Assembly: GCA_946611025.1 (NCBI GenBank)
Contig: CAMOCR010000008.1
Coordinates: 1 to 15,767, forward strand
Source: an uncultured Alphaproteobacteria bacterium
GTDB lineage: Bacteria > Pseudomonadota > Alphaproteobacteria > Rs-D84
Direction: 5' to 3'
DNA: 15,767 bases
Under the pieces are notes generated by a model. The model ran no database searches, was not told the DNA's origin, and was given only the letters and a program-made list of their open reading frames with translations. Below, piece by piece: positions 1 through 6,995 of the stretch. Each line of letters starts with the position of its first letter. The stretch's first letter is position 1. The position numbers and the translations under genes are program-made.

Positions 1-72
1 AACTGGCAGACGCGCTGGATTTAGGTTCCAGTGGGGCAACCCGTAAGAGTTCAAGTCTCTTTATGCCCACCA
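1..72 (+). tRNA. tRNA-Leu (anticodon UAG), 5' end cut off by the window
   Basis: The anticodon stem CTGGA/TCCAG (15-19 and 27-31) encloses a seven-base loop with anticodon TAG at 22-24, which reads CUA and probably other CUN leucine codons. A long variable arm with a GGG/CCC pairing follows, as expected for a class II tRNA such as Leu. The T arm is AAGAG-TTCAAGT-CTCTT. The 3' acceptor strand TATGCCC, discriminator A69 and an encoded CCA (70-72) close the molecule. The 5' acceptor strand and part of the D arm lie outside the window. Confidence 0.93.
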
Positions 73-90
73 AACATTTATAAAAAACAC

Positions 91-119
91 TTGATTTTCG
101 GTAATTTATAACCTAATAT
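91..119 (+). promoter_or_regulatory. Promoter of rpmG
   Basis: TTGATT (91-96) and TAATAT (114-119) are separated by exactly 17 bases. The predicted transcript would begin near 126, giving a leader of about 24 bases before the rpmG ATG. This lies just after the tRNA, so rpmG need not depend on tRNA transcription. Confidence 0.55.
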
Positions 120-149
120 TCAGTGCAATATAAATCAAAGGGCAAAAAA

Positions 150-329
150 ATGGCATCTAAAAAAGGCAGCAAAGAAGTTATCAAGCTGGAAAACAAAGAA
201 ACCGGCTACTACTATACAACAACAAAAAATACCAAGTCGGAAAACACCGCGGGCAAAATGAAAATGCGTAAATACGATCCAAAGGTTCGTAAACACGTCG
301 TCATGACCGAAGGTAAAATGTCGCACTAA
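150..329 (+). CDS. rpmG: 50S ribosomal protein L33, zinc-free type
   Basis: This is a 59-residue basic protein of the large ribosomal subunit. The family signature is visible: a Lys-rich start, then GYYYTTTKN followed by a K-x-MRKYDPKVRKHV stretch, as in E. coli L33 (TTTKN and KKFDPVVRQHV). It has no cysteine, so it is the form without the two zinc-binding CxxC pairs. An in-frame GTG lies upstream at 123, but the ATG at 150 is preferred because it is preceded by AAAGGG (138-143) at normal spacing and because the protein from there has the usual L33 length. It is monocistronic: a promoter lies at 91-119 and a terminator at 361-390. Confidence 0.95.
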   Translation: MASKKGSKEVIKLENKETGYYYTTTKNTKSENTAGKMKMRKYDPKVRKHVVMTEGKMSH

Positions 330-360
330 TGGTGGCTGGTGTTAGTGGTTAGTGATTAGG

Positions 361-390
361 AAAAACGGGCGCAATCGCGCCCGTTTTTTT
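361..390. terminator. Bidirectional rho-independent terminator between rpmG and parC
   Basis: An 8-bp perfect stem ACGGGCGC/GCGCCCGT (365-372 and 377-384) with loop AATC is preceded by an A run and followed by seven Ts. It lies between the convergent ends of rpmG and parC and can serve both. Confidence 0.9.
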
Positions 391-409
391 AAGTCCAAAA
401 CACTTGTAA

Positions 410-2647
410 TTATTTTCCAAATTTTCCACTGCGGGGGAAACCAACCGGAATTGTGCGACCTTGGGTTGCGCGTTTGCCCATCCATGGCTGTGTGTCGTCC
501 AGTTTTGTTGTGCCGCGCCCTGTTGTCCAACCAAAACCATCCGCCGCGTTAAAGAACATCGCATCAATCGTGTATGTGCGTTCGGCATTGTATTTTTGTA
601 AAATCACGCCCTTGCCCCGCGACATTTCTGGAATTTCGTTTGCTGGGAATATCAGCAATTTATCGTTCGACCCCGAAAACGCAACCATGTCGCCCGCAAC
701 ATTTACGCACAATATCGCCGGATTCTTGTCGTCAACGTTCATAATTTGTTTGCCGTTCTTGGTCTGGGCCAAACAATTTTCACCCGACACGATAAAGCCC
801 GTTCCGTGACGCGCCACCAGCAAATATTTCGCCGCCGTGTCCAGCACAAATGCACGAACAATGTTTTCATCTGCACCAATGTCCACCATCATGCGCACAC
901 TTTCCCCAAAGCCACGCGCCGATGGCAAATCGTTTGCATTTAACGTGAACATTTTACCATTTGATGCAAAGATATTGATTTTGTCGGTCGACATCGCATG
1001 AAATGCCGATTGCAATTCATCGCCTTCTTTGAACTTCATATCCAGATTATTCAAATCCAGGTGTCCCTTGGCCGCGCGAATCCAACCCATTGTGGACAAG
1101 ATAACCGTGATTGGTTCTTTTTCAATAAATTCGTCCGCGTTCACGACAATTTCTTCGGTTTGTTCCGCCCATGTCGTGCGGCGGCGACCCAATGCGGTCT
1201 TTTTATCATAACGCTTTTTAATGTCATTGAACCACGCTTTTAACTGGTTATTTTGCATTTCGGGCGATGCCAACAAATCTTGCAAATCTTTCTGTTCTTT
1301 CTTTAATTCGGCATCTTCGCGGCGAATTTCCATTTCTTCCAGTTTACGCAAAGACCGCAGACGCGTATTTAGAATCGCTTCTACTTGAACCTCACTCAAC
1401 TTAAATTCTGCCATCAAGACCGCCTTGGCATCGTCTTCGGTGCGGATAATTTCAATCACGCGATCCAAATTCAAATACACAATCAGCAACCCGCCCAAAA
1501 TTTCCAACCGGCGTGTGATGTTCCCCAGTCGCCAATTTGTGCGGCGAACCAGAACTTTTTTCTGGTGCGCGATAAATTCACGCAACACATCGCCAATGCC
1601 CATAACACGTGGCGCGCCATTGGAATCAATCACATTGAAATTCATATTGAATTTGTATTCCAAATCGGTCATCGCAAACAGATGTGCCATCAACTTTTCC
1701 GGCGGTACATTGCGCGTTTTTGGCGTAATCACAATACGGACATCGGTCGTTGATTCATCGACAATGTCGTCAACCAATGGCAACTTTTTCGCATCGATTA
1801 AACCAGCGATTTGTTCGACCAACTTTGATTTAATCAAACCATATGGAATTTCAGTAATTGCAATTTGATATCCACCGCGTTCCAGATTTTCAATTTCATA
1901 CCGCGCACGAATACGAAACGCACCGCGCCCCGTATCATAGTTTTTGCAAATCGTATCAAAATTGTCGATTAAAACGCCACCCGTTGGAAAATCTGGACCA
2001 ACCAGTTTTTTCATAATCTGGGCGGTGGTCGCATCGGGCCTATCCACCACCAAATTTAACGCATCGCACACTTCGGCAACATTGTGTGTTGGGATATTCG
2101 TTGCCATACCAACCGCAATACCCATACCACCATTCGCCAACAGGTTTGGAAATGCCCCCGGCATAACCGTTGGTTCGACCGTTGTGCCGTCAAAGTTCGG
2201 CATCATATCAACACTGTCTTCATCGATACCTTCCATAATCAGCATGGCGGCATCGGTCATTTTTGATTCAGTATAACGATACGCTGCCTGGGGGTCACCA
2301 TCGATATTACCAAAGTTCCCCTGGCCATCAATCAGTGGATAACGCACCGAAAAATCTTGTGCCAAACGCACCATTGCATCATAAACCGATGAATCACCAT
2401 GTGGGTGATAATGCCCCAACACATCACCAACAACGGTTGCACATTTACGAAAAGCCGCCGCGGGCGACAATTTCTGGCGCAACATAGAAAACAAAATACG
2501 GCGGTGCACCGGCTTTAGCCCGTCACGAACATCGGGCAACGCGCGCGATACAATTGTAGACACCGCATACGATAAATAACGTTCCGAAATCGCTTCGGAT
2601 AACTGTTGTGAATCGATTCTTTCAACAAAATCTGTGCTTTTTGACAT
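410..2647 (-). CDS. parC: DNA topoisomerase IV subunit A
   Basis: Type IIA topoisomerase subunit that cuts and rejoins DNA and, with ParE, decatenates daughter chromosomes. The 745-residue length fits ParC. The N-terminal breakage-reunion domain carries SRALPDVRDGLKPVHRR (about 34-50), HPHGDSSVYDAMVRLAQ (81-97), and the catalytic Arg124-Tyr125 in AAYRYTE. GyrA is less likely because no canonical GyrA box (QRRGGKG type) is seen in the C-terminal beta-propeller half and because FSVRYPLIDGQGNFGNIDGD resembles alphaproteobacterial ParC. The quinolone-determining positions are Ser86 and Asp90 (E. coli Ser80 and Glu84), with no resistance-type change at the serine. The ATG at 2647 is chosen because the predicted transcript start (about 2667) lies downstream of an alternative ATG at 2671. 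No parE is in the window. Confidence 0.93.
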   Translation of the reverse strand: MSKSTDFVERIDSQQLSEAISERYLSYAVSTIVSRALPDVRDGLKPVHRRILFSMLRQKLSPAAAFRKCATVVGDVLGHYHPHGDSSVYDAMVRLAQDFSVRYPLIDGQGNFGNIDGDPQAAYRYTESKMTDAAMLIMEGIDEDSVDMMPNFDGTTVEPTVMPGAFPNLLANGGMGIAVGMATNIPTHNVAEVCDALNLVVDRPDATTAQIMKKLVGPDFPTGGVLIDNFDTICKNYDTGRGAFRIRARYEIENLERGGYQIAITEIPYGLIKSKLVEQIAGLIDAKKLPLVDDIVDESTTDVRIVITPKTRNVPPEKLMAHLFAMTDLEYKFNMNFNVIDSNGAPRVMGIGDVLREFIAHQKKVLVRRTNWRLGNITRRLEILGGLLIVYLNLDRVIEIIRTEDDAKAVLMAEFKLSEVQVEAILNTRLRSLRKLEEMEIRREDAELKKEQKDLQDLLASPEMQNNQLKAWFNDIKKRYDKKTALGRRRTTWAEQTEEIVVNADEFIEKEPITVILSTMGWIRAAKGHLDLNNLDMKFKEGDELQSAFHAMSTDKINIFASNGKMFTLNANDLPSARGFGESVRMMVDIGADENIVRAFVLDTAAKYLLVARHGTGFIVSGENCLAQTKNGKQIMNVDDKNPAILCVNVAGDMVAFSGSNDKLLIFPANEIPEMSRGKGVILQKYNAERTYTIDAMFFNAADGFGWTTGRGTTKLDDTQPWMGKRATQGRTIPVGFPRSGKFGK

Positions 2648-2673
2648 ATTGCAATCTTTATTTTTACCCATAA

Positions 2674-2702
2674 AATTTAGAACATTGAAAAAAAAATAAC
2701 AA
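2674..2702 (-). promoter_or_regulatory. Predicted parC promoter
   Basis: On the minus strand TTGTTA (2697-2702) and TAAATT (2674-2679) are 17 bases apart. A start near 2667 would give a leader of about 20 bases before the chosen ATG. The surroundings are very AT-rich, so a chance match is possible. Confidence 0.4.
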
Positions 2703-2744
2703 CAGAAAAAAACATGAAAAACACAGAAAAAACGCAATTTACCC

Positions 2745-2772
2745 TTGACAAAACACAAACAACGTCTATATT
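2745..2772 (+). promoter_or_regulatory. Promoter of the secreted P5-like gene
   Basis: A perfect -35 TTGACA (2745-2750) and a -10 TATATT (2767-2772) are separated by 16 bases. The ribosome site GAGAGGTG (2783-2790) follows just before the ATG at 2795. Confidence 0.7.
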
Positions 2773-2794
2773 TTACGCCAGCGAGAGGTGATGA

Positions 2795-3550
2795 ATGAAT
2801 ATACAGACCAAGTACAAATATAAAATTATTATTGCCAGCATGATACTTATGCTGGTTGCGCCCACAGATCGTGCCATTGATATCAATAAAAAAAGCAACG
2901 CGCCAAAACATCACAACAAAACGGCGGCTTGGTCATTGCGAAACGGCTTTAATTATGCAGACGCCAGAATATTTCCATCCACATCGGTTTCAACACTTTT
3001 CGATGTTCCAACTGTCCAAGATGTGACAAAAACACACAACGGGTTGTGCTATACATTTACCAACGGCGCAACCATTGAACGCAGCGGCGGCAGTATCGCA
3101 TGGCGCAACAATAATCCGGGCTGTATTCGATACACAAAAAATTCCATAGGCATGGGGGCGATTGGCACGGCAAACGGATTTGCTGTATTTCCAGACGAAA
3201 AAACCGGTATGGATGCGATTCATTCGTTATTGTTATCTGAATCATATCGCGATTTGAGTATTGAACACGCAATTCATCGCTATGCCCCACCACACGAAAA
3301 CAACACCGAACACTATATACAAACACTGTGCGGTATTGTTGGCGTATCCAGAAACACAAAATTATGCAATTTAAATGACAAACAACTGGCACATGTGGTC
3401 AACACCATTCGCACAATCGAAGGGTGGATTGTCGGCACAGAAATCAACACACCTGCCCCGCGGCCAGAAATGCAATTTATAAACCAATATGCCGCCGCCG
3501 ACAATACCAGATGCGATTTCGTACGACGGGCATACGAAAAAAGTATATAA
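2795..3550 (+). CDS. Exported protein with phage P5-like (lysozyme-type) domain
   Basis: A 251-residue protein. Residues 1-27 look like an export signal: basic MNIQTKYKYK, then the hydrophobic run IIIASMILMLVA. The cleavage site is unclear, so it could stay anchored. Residues about 92-212 match a pattern often annotated in bacteria and phages as 'structural protein P5': RNNNPG (104-109) followed by IRYT, then a Gly-rich turn, GFAVFPDEKTGMDA (128-141), HRYAPPHENNTEHYI (161-175) and a final TIEGW. That family is thought to be lysozyme-like and to act on peptidoglycan; no catalytic residue can be assigned with certainty (Glu95 is one candidate). The N-terminal 90 residues are not recognised. The gene has its own promoter and terminator and no phage genes around it, so it is probably a domesticated cell-wall enzyme rather than prophage debris. 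Confidence 0.7.
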   Translation: MNIQTKYKYKIIIASMILMLVAPTDRAIDINKKSNAPKHHNKTAAWSLRNGFNYADARIFPSTSVSTLFDVPTVQDVTKTHNGLCYTFTNGATIERSGGSIAWRNNNPGCIRYTKNSIGMGAIGTANGFAVFPDEKTGMDAIHSLLLSESYRDLSIEHAIHRYAPPHENNTEHYIQTLCGIVGVSRNTKLCNLNDKQLAHVVNTIRTIEGWIVGTEINTPAPRPEMQFINQYAAADNTRCDFVRRAYEKSI

Positions 3551-3578
3551 AAAAATACGCCAAACGGCGTATTTTTTT
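3551..3578. terminator. Bidirectional terminator between the P5-like gene and zapA
   Basis: Stem TACGCC/GGCGTA (3556-3561 and 3566-3571) with loop AAAC, extended by A-T pairs and ending in a T run. It lies between convergent genes and overlaps the last bases of zapA. Confidence 0.85.
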
Positions 3579-3852
3579 AATTTATCTTGTTCTTAATTTC
3601 ACGAATTCGCGCCAAAATTTCACGTAAATCGGCATCACTGACCGATGGCGTGGGTCGATTATGTAATTCGTCCGCCATCACGATACATAATGTTGCCAAC
3701 AACAAACTTTCCGGCAACGGTCCAATTTTATCCAGAATTTCGCGCGCACGTGCATCAACCATTTTCCCCAGTTCAATCAACCGCGGTTCTTGGCCATCTT
3801 CGCACCCCATGGTGTAATTTTTATTAACAATTGGTATGGAAACTACACTCAT
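3577..3852 (-). CDS. zapA: Cell division protein ZapA
   Basis: A 91-residue member of the ZapA family, which binds and bundles FtsZ at the division site. The N-terminal beta segment (VVSIPIVNKNYTMGC) is followed by the family's DGQE turn (about 19-22), then LIELGKMVDARAREIL and a second helix LLLATLCIVMADEL, ending in a charged coiled coil. The length fits short alphaproteobacterial ZapA. Its ATG overlaps the stop codon of the upstream gene (ATGA at 3849-3852), so the two are probably translationally coupled. The family match is good; the symbol rests on this pattern and on the neighbouring gene. Confidence 0.88.
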   Translation of the reverse strand: MSVVSIPIVNKNYTMGCEDGQEPRLIELGKMVDARAREILDKIGPLPESLLLATLCIVMADELHNRPTPSVSDADLREILARIREIKNKIN

Positions 3853-4058
3853 TGTAACTTCTTTAGTATTGCCAGCGAATTATCAATCATATCATTCGCG
3901 CGTTTATTCTTTTCCCGCAGATTTTTAACCTGTTCGGTTAAAATTGCCACTTCAAGATCCGTTTGGTGTCCCGCAACAACCGCCGCCGAACGCAAACGCG
4001 ATGCGGCTTCTTCCAGCGCGGACAGTTCTTGAAAGATTTGTTGTTTTATATCTGCCAT
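3849..4058 (-). CDS. Small coiled-coil protein upstream of ZapA (ZauP-like)
   Basis: A 69-residue, wholly helical, charged protein. It contains heptad-like stretches (ELSALEEAASRLR and ILTEQVKNLREKNKRANDMID) and lacks any signal peptide or membrane segment. In Alphaproteobacteria a small coiled-coil gene commonly sits directly before zapA. The Caulobacter version, ZauP, works with ZapA to localise it to the division site. The same position and the ATGA overlap support that role here by inference; sequence similarity alone is too weak to prove it. The predicted promoter places the transcript start at or within a base of the ATG and no Shine-Dalgarno sequence is visible, so the mRNA may be leaderless. 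Confidence 0.75.
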   Translation of the reverse strand: MADIKQQIFQELSALEEAASRLRSAAVVAGHQTDLEVAILTEQVKNLREKNKRANDMIDNSLAILKKLQ

Positions 4059-4064
4059 ACCGCA

Positions 4065-4093
4065 ATAATACGATATTTTTTATATGCGTTCAA
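4065..4093 (-). promoter_or_regulatory. Promoter of the zauP-like/zapA operon
   Basis: On the minus strand TTGAAC (4088-4093) and TATTAT (4065-4070) are separated by 17 bases. The expected transcript start is near 4058, which is also the first base of the ATG. Confidence 0.5.
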
Positions 4094-4103
4094 CCCCAAA
4101 ATG

Positions 4104-4112
4104 TGATATAAT
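4104..4112 (+). promoter_or_regulatory. Extended -10 promoter of the acidic-protein operon
   Basis: TGATATAAT (4104-4112) is a perfect extended -10 element (TG, one base, TATAAT). No convincing -35 is seen at the right distance, which is typical of extended -10 promoters. The transcript would start near 4119, about 25 bases before the ATG at 4144. Confidence 0.6.
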
Positions 4113-4143
4113 GCGCCCATAAGGGTTTATGGGGATTGGTTCA

Positions 4144-5076
4144 ATGAAAACTAAAATCATTTATATTTCTGGTAATGAATTGTTTGATATAGCAGATATC
4201 CGCGCGGCTTTTGACGAAGTGCGCACTGCATTATCACTGGATAATAATACAATTTTATTTGGCGTGCCGGTTGACAGCGATGACGCGTTGACACAAACAC
4301 AACCGTCACCAGCACCAGATGTTGTCGACACAATCGAACCAATTGTTGATGATGCGCCAGATGAAACCGAACAACCAACTGCGCCCGAAAAACCAAAAAA
4401 ACGCGCCCGCGCCAAGGTAATTCCAATTTCACAAGATATCGATACGCCCGAACCAGAATCTATGCCGATTGTTGATATCACAGAACCAATTGCTGCGCCA
4501 ACCGAAACAGTACCAGAACCAACGCCGGTTGTGCCAATTTTATCGGTTTTGGGGTCAAAATCATCGGCGACTAATGACGCGGTCGAAATCGAAACACCAA
4601 CCACCACAACCCCGGCACCTGACATTGAACCGGTCAGCATTGACGACATGATTGCCGATGATGCGCCGGTGGCAGAAACCGAAAAAACACTGGAAGAATT
4701 ATTGGAAAGTATGACACCACTGGGTGAAGATACAGAACCAGAATCAGAACCCATTTCAATTGAACCAGAACAATCCCCTGCGGATACAGCCGATACCGAA
4801 AACATTGATACCGACACCGATAAAACACTGGAAATGTTGGCAAATGAATTTGTTGAATCCCAAGATAAATTTGAAACACCGGCAAAGCCCGCAACCCGCG
4901 GCAAAATCGGTAAATTGAAAAACATTTTACCATTTAAAAAGGCGAAACGCGATGATTCCGGTCTGATGGGTGATTTGTTCGGTTGGGCGGGTGTCGCGGC
5001 AAATGACGAAGAATTCACAATTCCGGGTTTCTTTACAAACGCAACAACAAACCATACAACCGATGACGACAAATGA
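4144..5076 (+). CDS. Acidic, largely disordered protein of unknown function
   Basis: A 310-residue cytoplasmic-type protein, not recognised. Residues 1-44 look folded (MKTKIIYISGNELFDIADIR, then a helix and a short strand ending GVPVD). Residues about 45-245 are low-complexity and dominated by Asp, Glu, Pro and Thr, with one basic patch KPKKRARAK (83-91). A basic segment GKIGKLKNILPFKKAKR lies near 253-269, followed by a likely conserved tail LMGDLFGWAGVAANDEEF. This order of an ordered head, an acidic linker and a basic/hydrophobic tail suggests a scaffold or tether. The ATG at 4144 is preferred over one at 4129 because GGGGA lies 8 bases before it. The stop overlaps the start of the next gene (ATGA at 5073-5076), so the two products probably act together. 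Confidence 0.75.
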   Translation: MKTKIIYISGNELFDIADIRAAFDEVRTALSLDNNTILFGVPVDSDDALTQTQPSPAPDVVDTIEPIVDDAPDETEQPTAPEKPKKRARAKVIPISQDIDTPEPESMPIVDITEPIAAPTETVPEPTPVVPILSVLGSKSSATNDAVEIETPTTTTPAPDIEPVSIDDMIADDAPVAETEKTLEELLESMTPLGEDTEPESEPISIEPEQSPADTADTENIDTDTDKTLEMLANEFVESQDKFETPAKPATRGKIGKLKNILPFKKAKRDDSGLMGDLFGWAGVAANDEEFTIPGFFTNATTNHTTDDDK

Positions 5077-5537
5077 ACACCGATGCCGACATTGTTATAT
5101 TATTAAAAAATTCTGGAATCCATGTAATTGGTGCAGATTCCACATCTGTATATATCGAAGACCCATCTTGCATTTTACGCAGTTTTGAAACATTTATTGA
5201 ATACGCATGGATTATCATTTTCGCCGTGACTGCTTTTTTATTAGTTGGATGGGCAATATCATTAATACGCGGTGCAAAAAACGGTGTCAGCAATGTATTC
5301 ACCGGCATGCGCAATTTAATAATTATGTTTGCAACATTATCATTGGTAATACCACTGGTAAACATGATTTGGGGCGATGATTTGTTCGCCATTGGATGCA
5401 AGACGATTGCCGTGCCAACAAATGATTTGAATGAATTATTGGATGCACGCAACCGCAGACTTAAAAATGCCAGTGGTGATTTATACGAAAATCTGGATAT
5501 TTATGATTCGGGGGCACCCGTATCCGTGTATGACTAG
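5073..5537 (+). CDS. Small membrane protein with two predicted transmembrane helices
   Basis: A 154-residue protein, not recognised. After about 43 polar residues come two hydrophobic segments, about 44-66 (YAWIIIFAVTAFLLVGWAIS) and 81-100 (LIIMFATLSLVIPLVNMIWG). They are joined by a short basic loop RGAKNGVSNVFTGMR, which by the positive-inside rule should be cytoplasmic and would put both ends outside. A polar tail of about 54 residues follows. Two-helix membrane proteins of this size occur among secretion and conjugation components, but no such neighbour is present, so that link is only a possibility. Its ATG overlaps the stop of the acidic protein gene. The stop TAG at 5535-5537 directly abuts the stop of radC on the other strand. 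Confidence 0.8.
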   Translation: MNTDADIVILLKNSGIHVIGADSTSVYIEDPSCILRSFETFIEYAWIIIFAVTAFLLVGWAISLIRGAKNGVSNVFTGMRNLIIMFATLSLVIPLVNMIWGDDLFAIGCKTIAVPTNDLNELLDARNRRLKNASGDLYENLDIYDSGAPVSVYD

Positions 5538-6215
5538 TTATATAATATGATATGCACGCATTGAAAACACATTGTCACCAGCGACCAGCAAATGATCATA
5601 CAATTCGATTTCTATACTTGCCAACGCAGATTGTGTGTTTTCTGTTATTTTCAAATCATCTTTGGAAAACGCATTTGATGATGTTGGATGATTGTGTACC
5701 ATAATAACAGAACGCGCATTTAATTCCAACGCCCGTCGCGCAATTTCGCGCGGATATACAGCACTGGTATCAACGGTACCGGTCGTATGTATTTCATCTG
5801 CAATCAGTTTCAAGTCCGCGTCCAGATATAATATATGTAATTCTTCAACTTTTTTGCCCAACAAAACCGTGCGACAATAATTATACAAAACGCTTTCATT
5901 ATGAAATATTGGGGTGTTTTGCATTTTTCCCTTATAACTGATTTGCATCATTTGATACACCAATTTAAGAAAAATTGCCGTATTGCGCCCAACACCCTTG
6001 ACCGCCATTAAATCTTCCAACGGCGCCGCCAACACAAAATATACACCACCAAAATGTTTTACCAATGCCCGTGCCAGCGGCCGCACATCGCGACGCGGTA
6101 TTGCATATGCCAATAATAATTCTAATTTTTCATAATCAGCCAACTGATTGCTTATAAACTTTTCACGCAATCTGTCACGATGACCCGCATAAAAGTTTTC
6201 ATCCGCAGTCGCCAA
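5538..6215 (-). CDS. radC: RadC family JAB/JAMM-domain protein
   Basis: A 225-residue protein, the usual length for RadC. Residues 1-85 contain the helix-hairpin-helix part (AVKGVGRNTA, 71-80) expected to contact DNA. Residues about 105-225 are the JAB/JAMM metalloprotease-like domain with Glu141, and the full zinc motif His174-x-His176-Pro with Ser184 and Asp187. The role of RadC is unsettled; an early DNA-repair claim was later disputed. The start is TTG at 6215, chosen because the in-frame region upstream up to a stop holds no ATG or GTG and because GGGA (6223-6226) lies at suitable distance. It is the last gene of the lptE-holA-map-radC operon, 16 bases after map. It ends flush against the convergent membrane-protein gene, with no terminator between them. 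Confidence 0.92.
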   Translation of the reverse strand: MATADENFYAGHRDRLREKFISNQLADYEKLELLLAYAIPRRDVRPLARALVKHFGGVYFVLAAPLEDLMAVKGVGRNTAIFLKLVYQMMQISYKGKMQNTPIFHNESVLYNYCRTVLLGKKVEELHILYLDADLKLIADEIHTTGTVDTSAVYPREIARRALELNARSVIMVHNHPTSSNAFSKDDLKITENTQSALASIEIELYDHLLVAGDNVFSMRAYHII

Positions 6216-6231
6216 TTTTATTTCCCATGTT

Positions 6232-6993
6232 TTATATCATGCGTTCGGTAAATATTGTGACACCATCTTCGGTAATGCCCAATGTGTGTTCCCATTGTGC
6301 CGACAGTCCCCCATCAACCGTACGCGCCGTCCAACCATCTGGGTCAATTTTGCATTCTGGGCGTCCCGTGTTTATCATTGGTTCAATTGTGAACACCAAG
6401 CCCGGAACCATTTTTACCTTGTCCCACATTTTATCATAAAAGTGATAGATTTGGGGGTCATCATGCATAACCTTGCCGATACCATGTCCCACGAAATCAC
6501 GCGAAATGGAAAAGCCATGTGGTTTTACAACTGCTTCGATTGTTTTACCAATTTCCGACAATGGAACCCCCGGCGCACAAATAGAAATCGCCGCGTTTAA
6601 TGCGTCTTGACATGTTTGCACCAATTCGCGTGCTTTGCTTGACACATTACCAATCATAAACATACGCGATGCATCACCATGCCAACCCTTGTATTCCGCG
6701 GTCAAATCAACATTAACAATATCACCATCTTTCAAAATAACATCATCACTGGGGATGCCATGCACAATAACATCATTTACCGATGTACAAATGCTTTTTG
6801 GATACCCTTCGTACCCCAAGTCAGACGAACGCGCACCATTTTCTTTCAAAAACGCGGCAACCATTCGGTCAATTTCACCGGTTGAAATACCCGCCTTGAT
6901 ATATGGTGAAATATAATCAAAACAGCGTGCCACCAAATCGCCCGATACGCGCAAACGTTTAAAATCTTTTGGTGCATATACAGATGCCAACAT
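6232..6993 (-). CDS. map: Methionine aminopeptidase, type I
   Basis: A 253-residue cytoplasmic metalloenzyme that removes the initiator methionine from new proteins. All five metal ligands are present: Asp96 (VNVDLT), Asp107 (WHGDAS), His170 (FVGHGIG), Glu204 (FTIEPM) and Glu235 (QWEHT), along with substrate-contacting His79 (VHGIPS). These match E. coli Asp97, Asp108, His171, Glu204 and Glu235. There is no N-terminal zinc-finger extension, so it is the short bacterial form. The Shine-Dalgarno AAGGA lies inside the last codons of holA, whose stop is 2 bases from the map ATG. Translation is therefore likely coupled. Confidence 0.97.
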   Translation of the reverse strand: MLASVYAPKDFKRLRVSGDLVARCFDYISPYIKAGISTGEIDRMVAAFLKENGARSSDLGYEGYPKSICTSVNDVIVHGIPSDDVILKDGDIVNVDLTAEYKGWHGDASRMFMIGNVSSKARELVQTCQDALNAAISICAPGVPLSEIGKTIEAVVKPHGFSISRDFVGHGIGKVMHDDPQIYHFYDKMWDKVKMVPGLVFTIEPMINTGRPECKIDPDGWTARTVDGGLSAQWEHTLGITEDGVTIFTERMI

Positions 6994-6995
6994 TT

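Noticed and set aside
2791..2823. Ten-codon frame starting at an ATG four bases before the P5-like gene
   Set aside because: The ATG is too close to the ribosome site GAGAGGTG and the peptide has no support; the ATG at 2795 gives a signal-like N-terminus.
2648..2914. N-terminal extension of parC
   Set aside because: The extra residues are unrelated to ParC, run through the predicted parC promoter and overlap the divergent gene's promoter and start.
4161..5072. Long minus-strand open frame of 303 codons opposite the acidic protein gene
   Set aside because: It is a Ser/Val/Gly-rich mirror of the low-complexity plus-strand gene; the plus-strand frame has the promoter, RBS and coupled neighbour.
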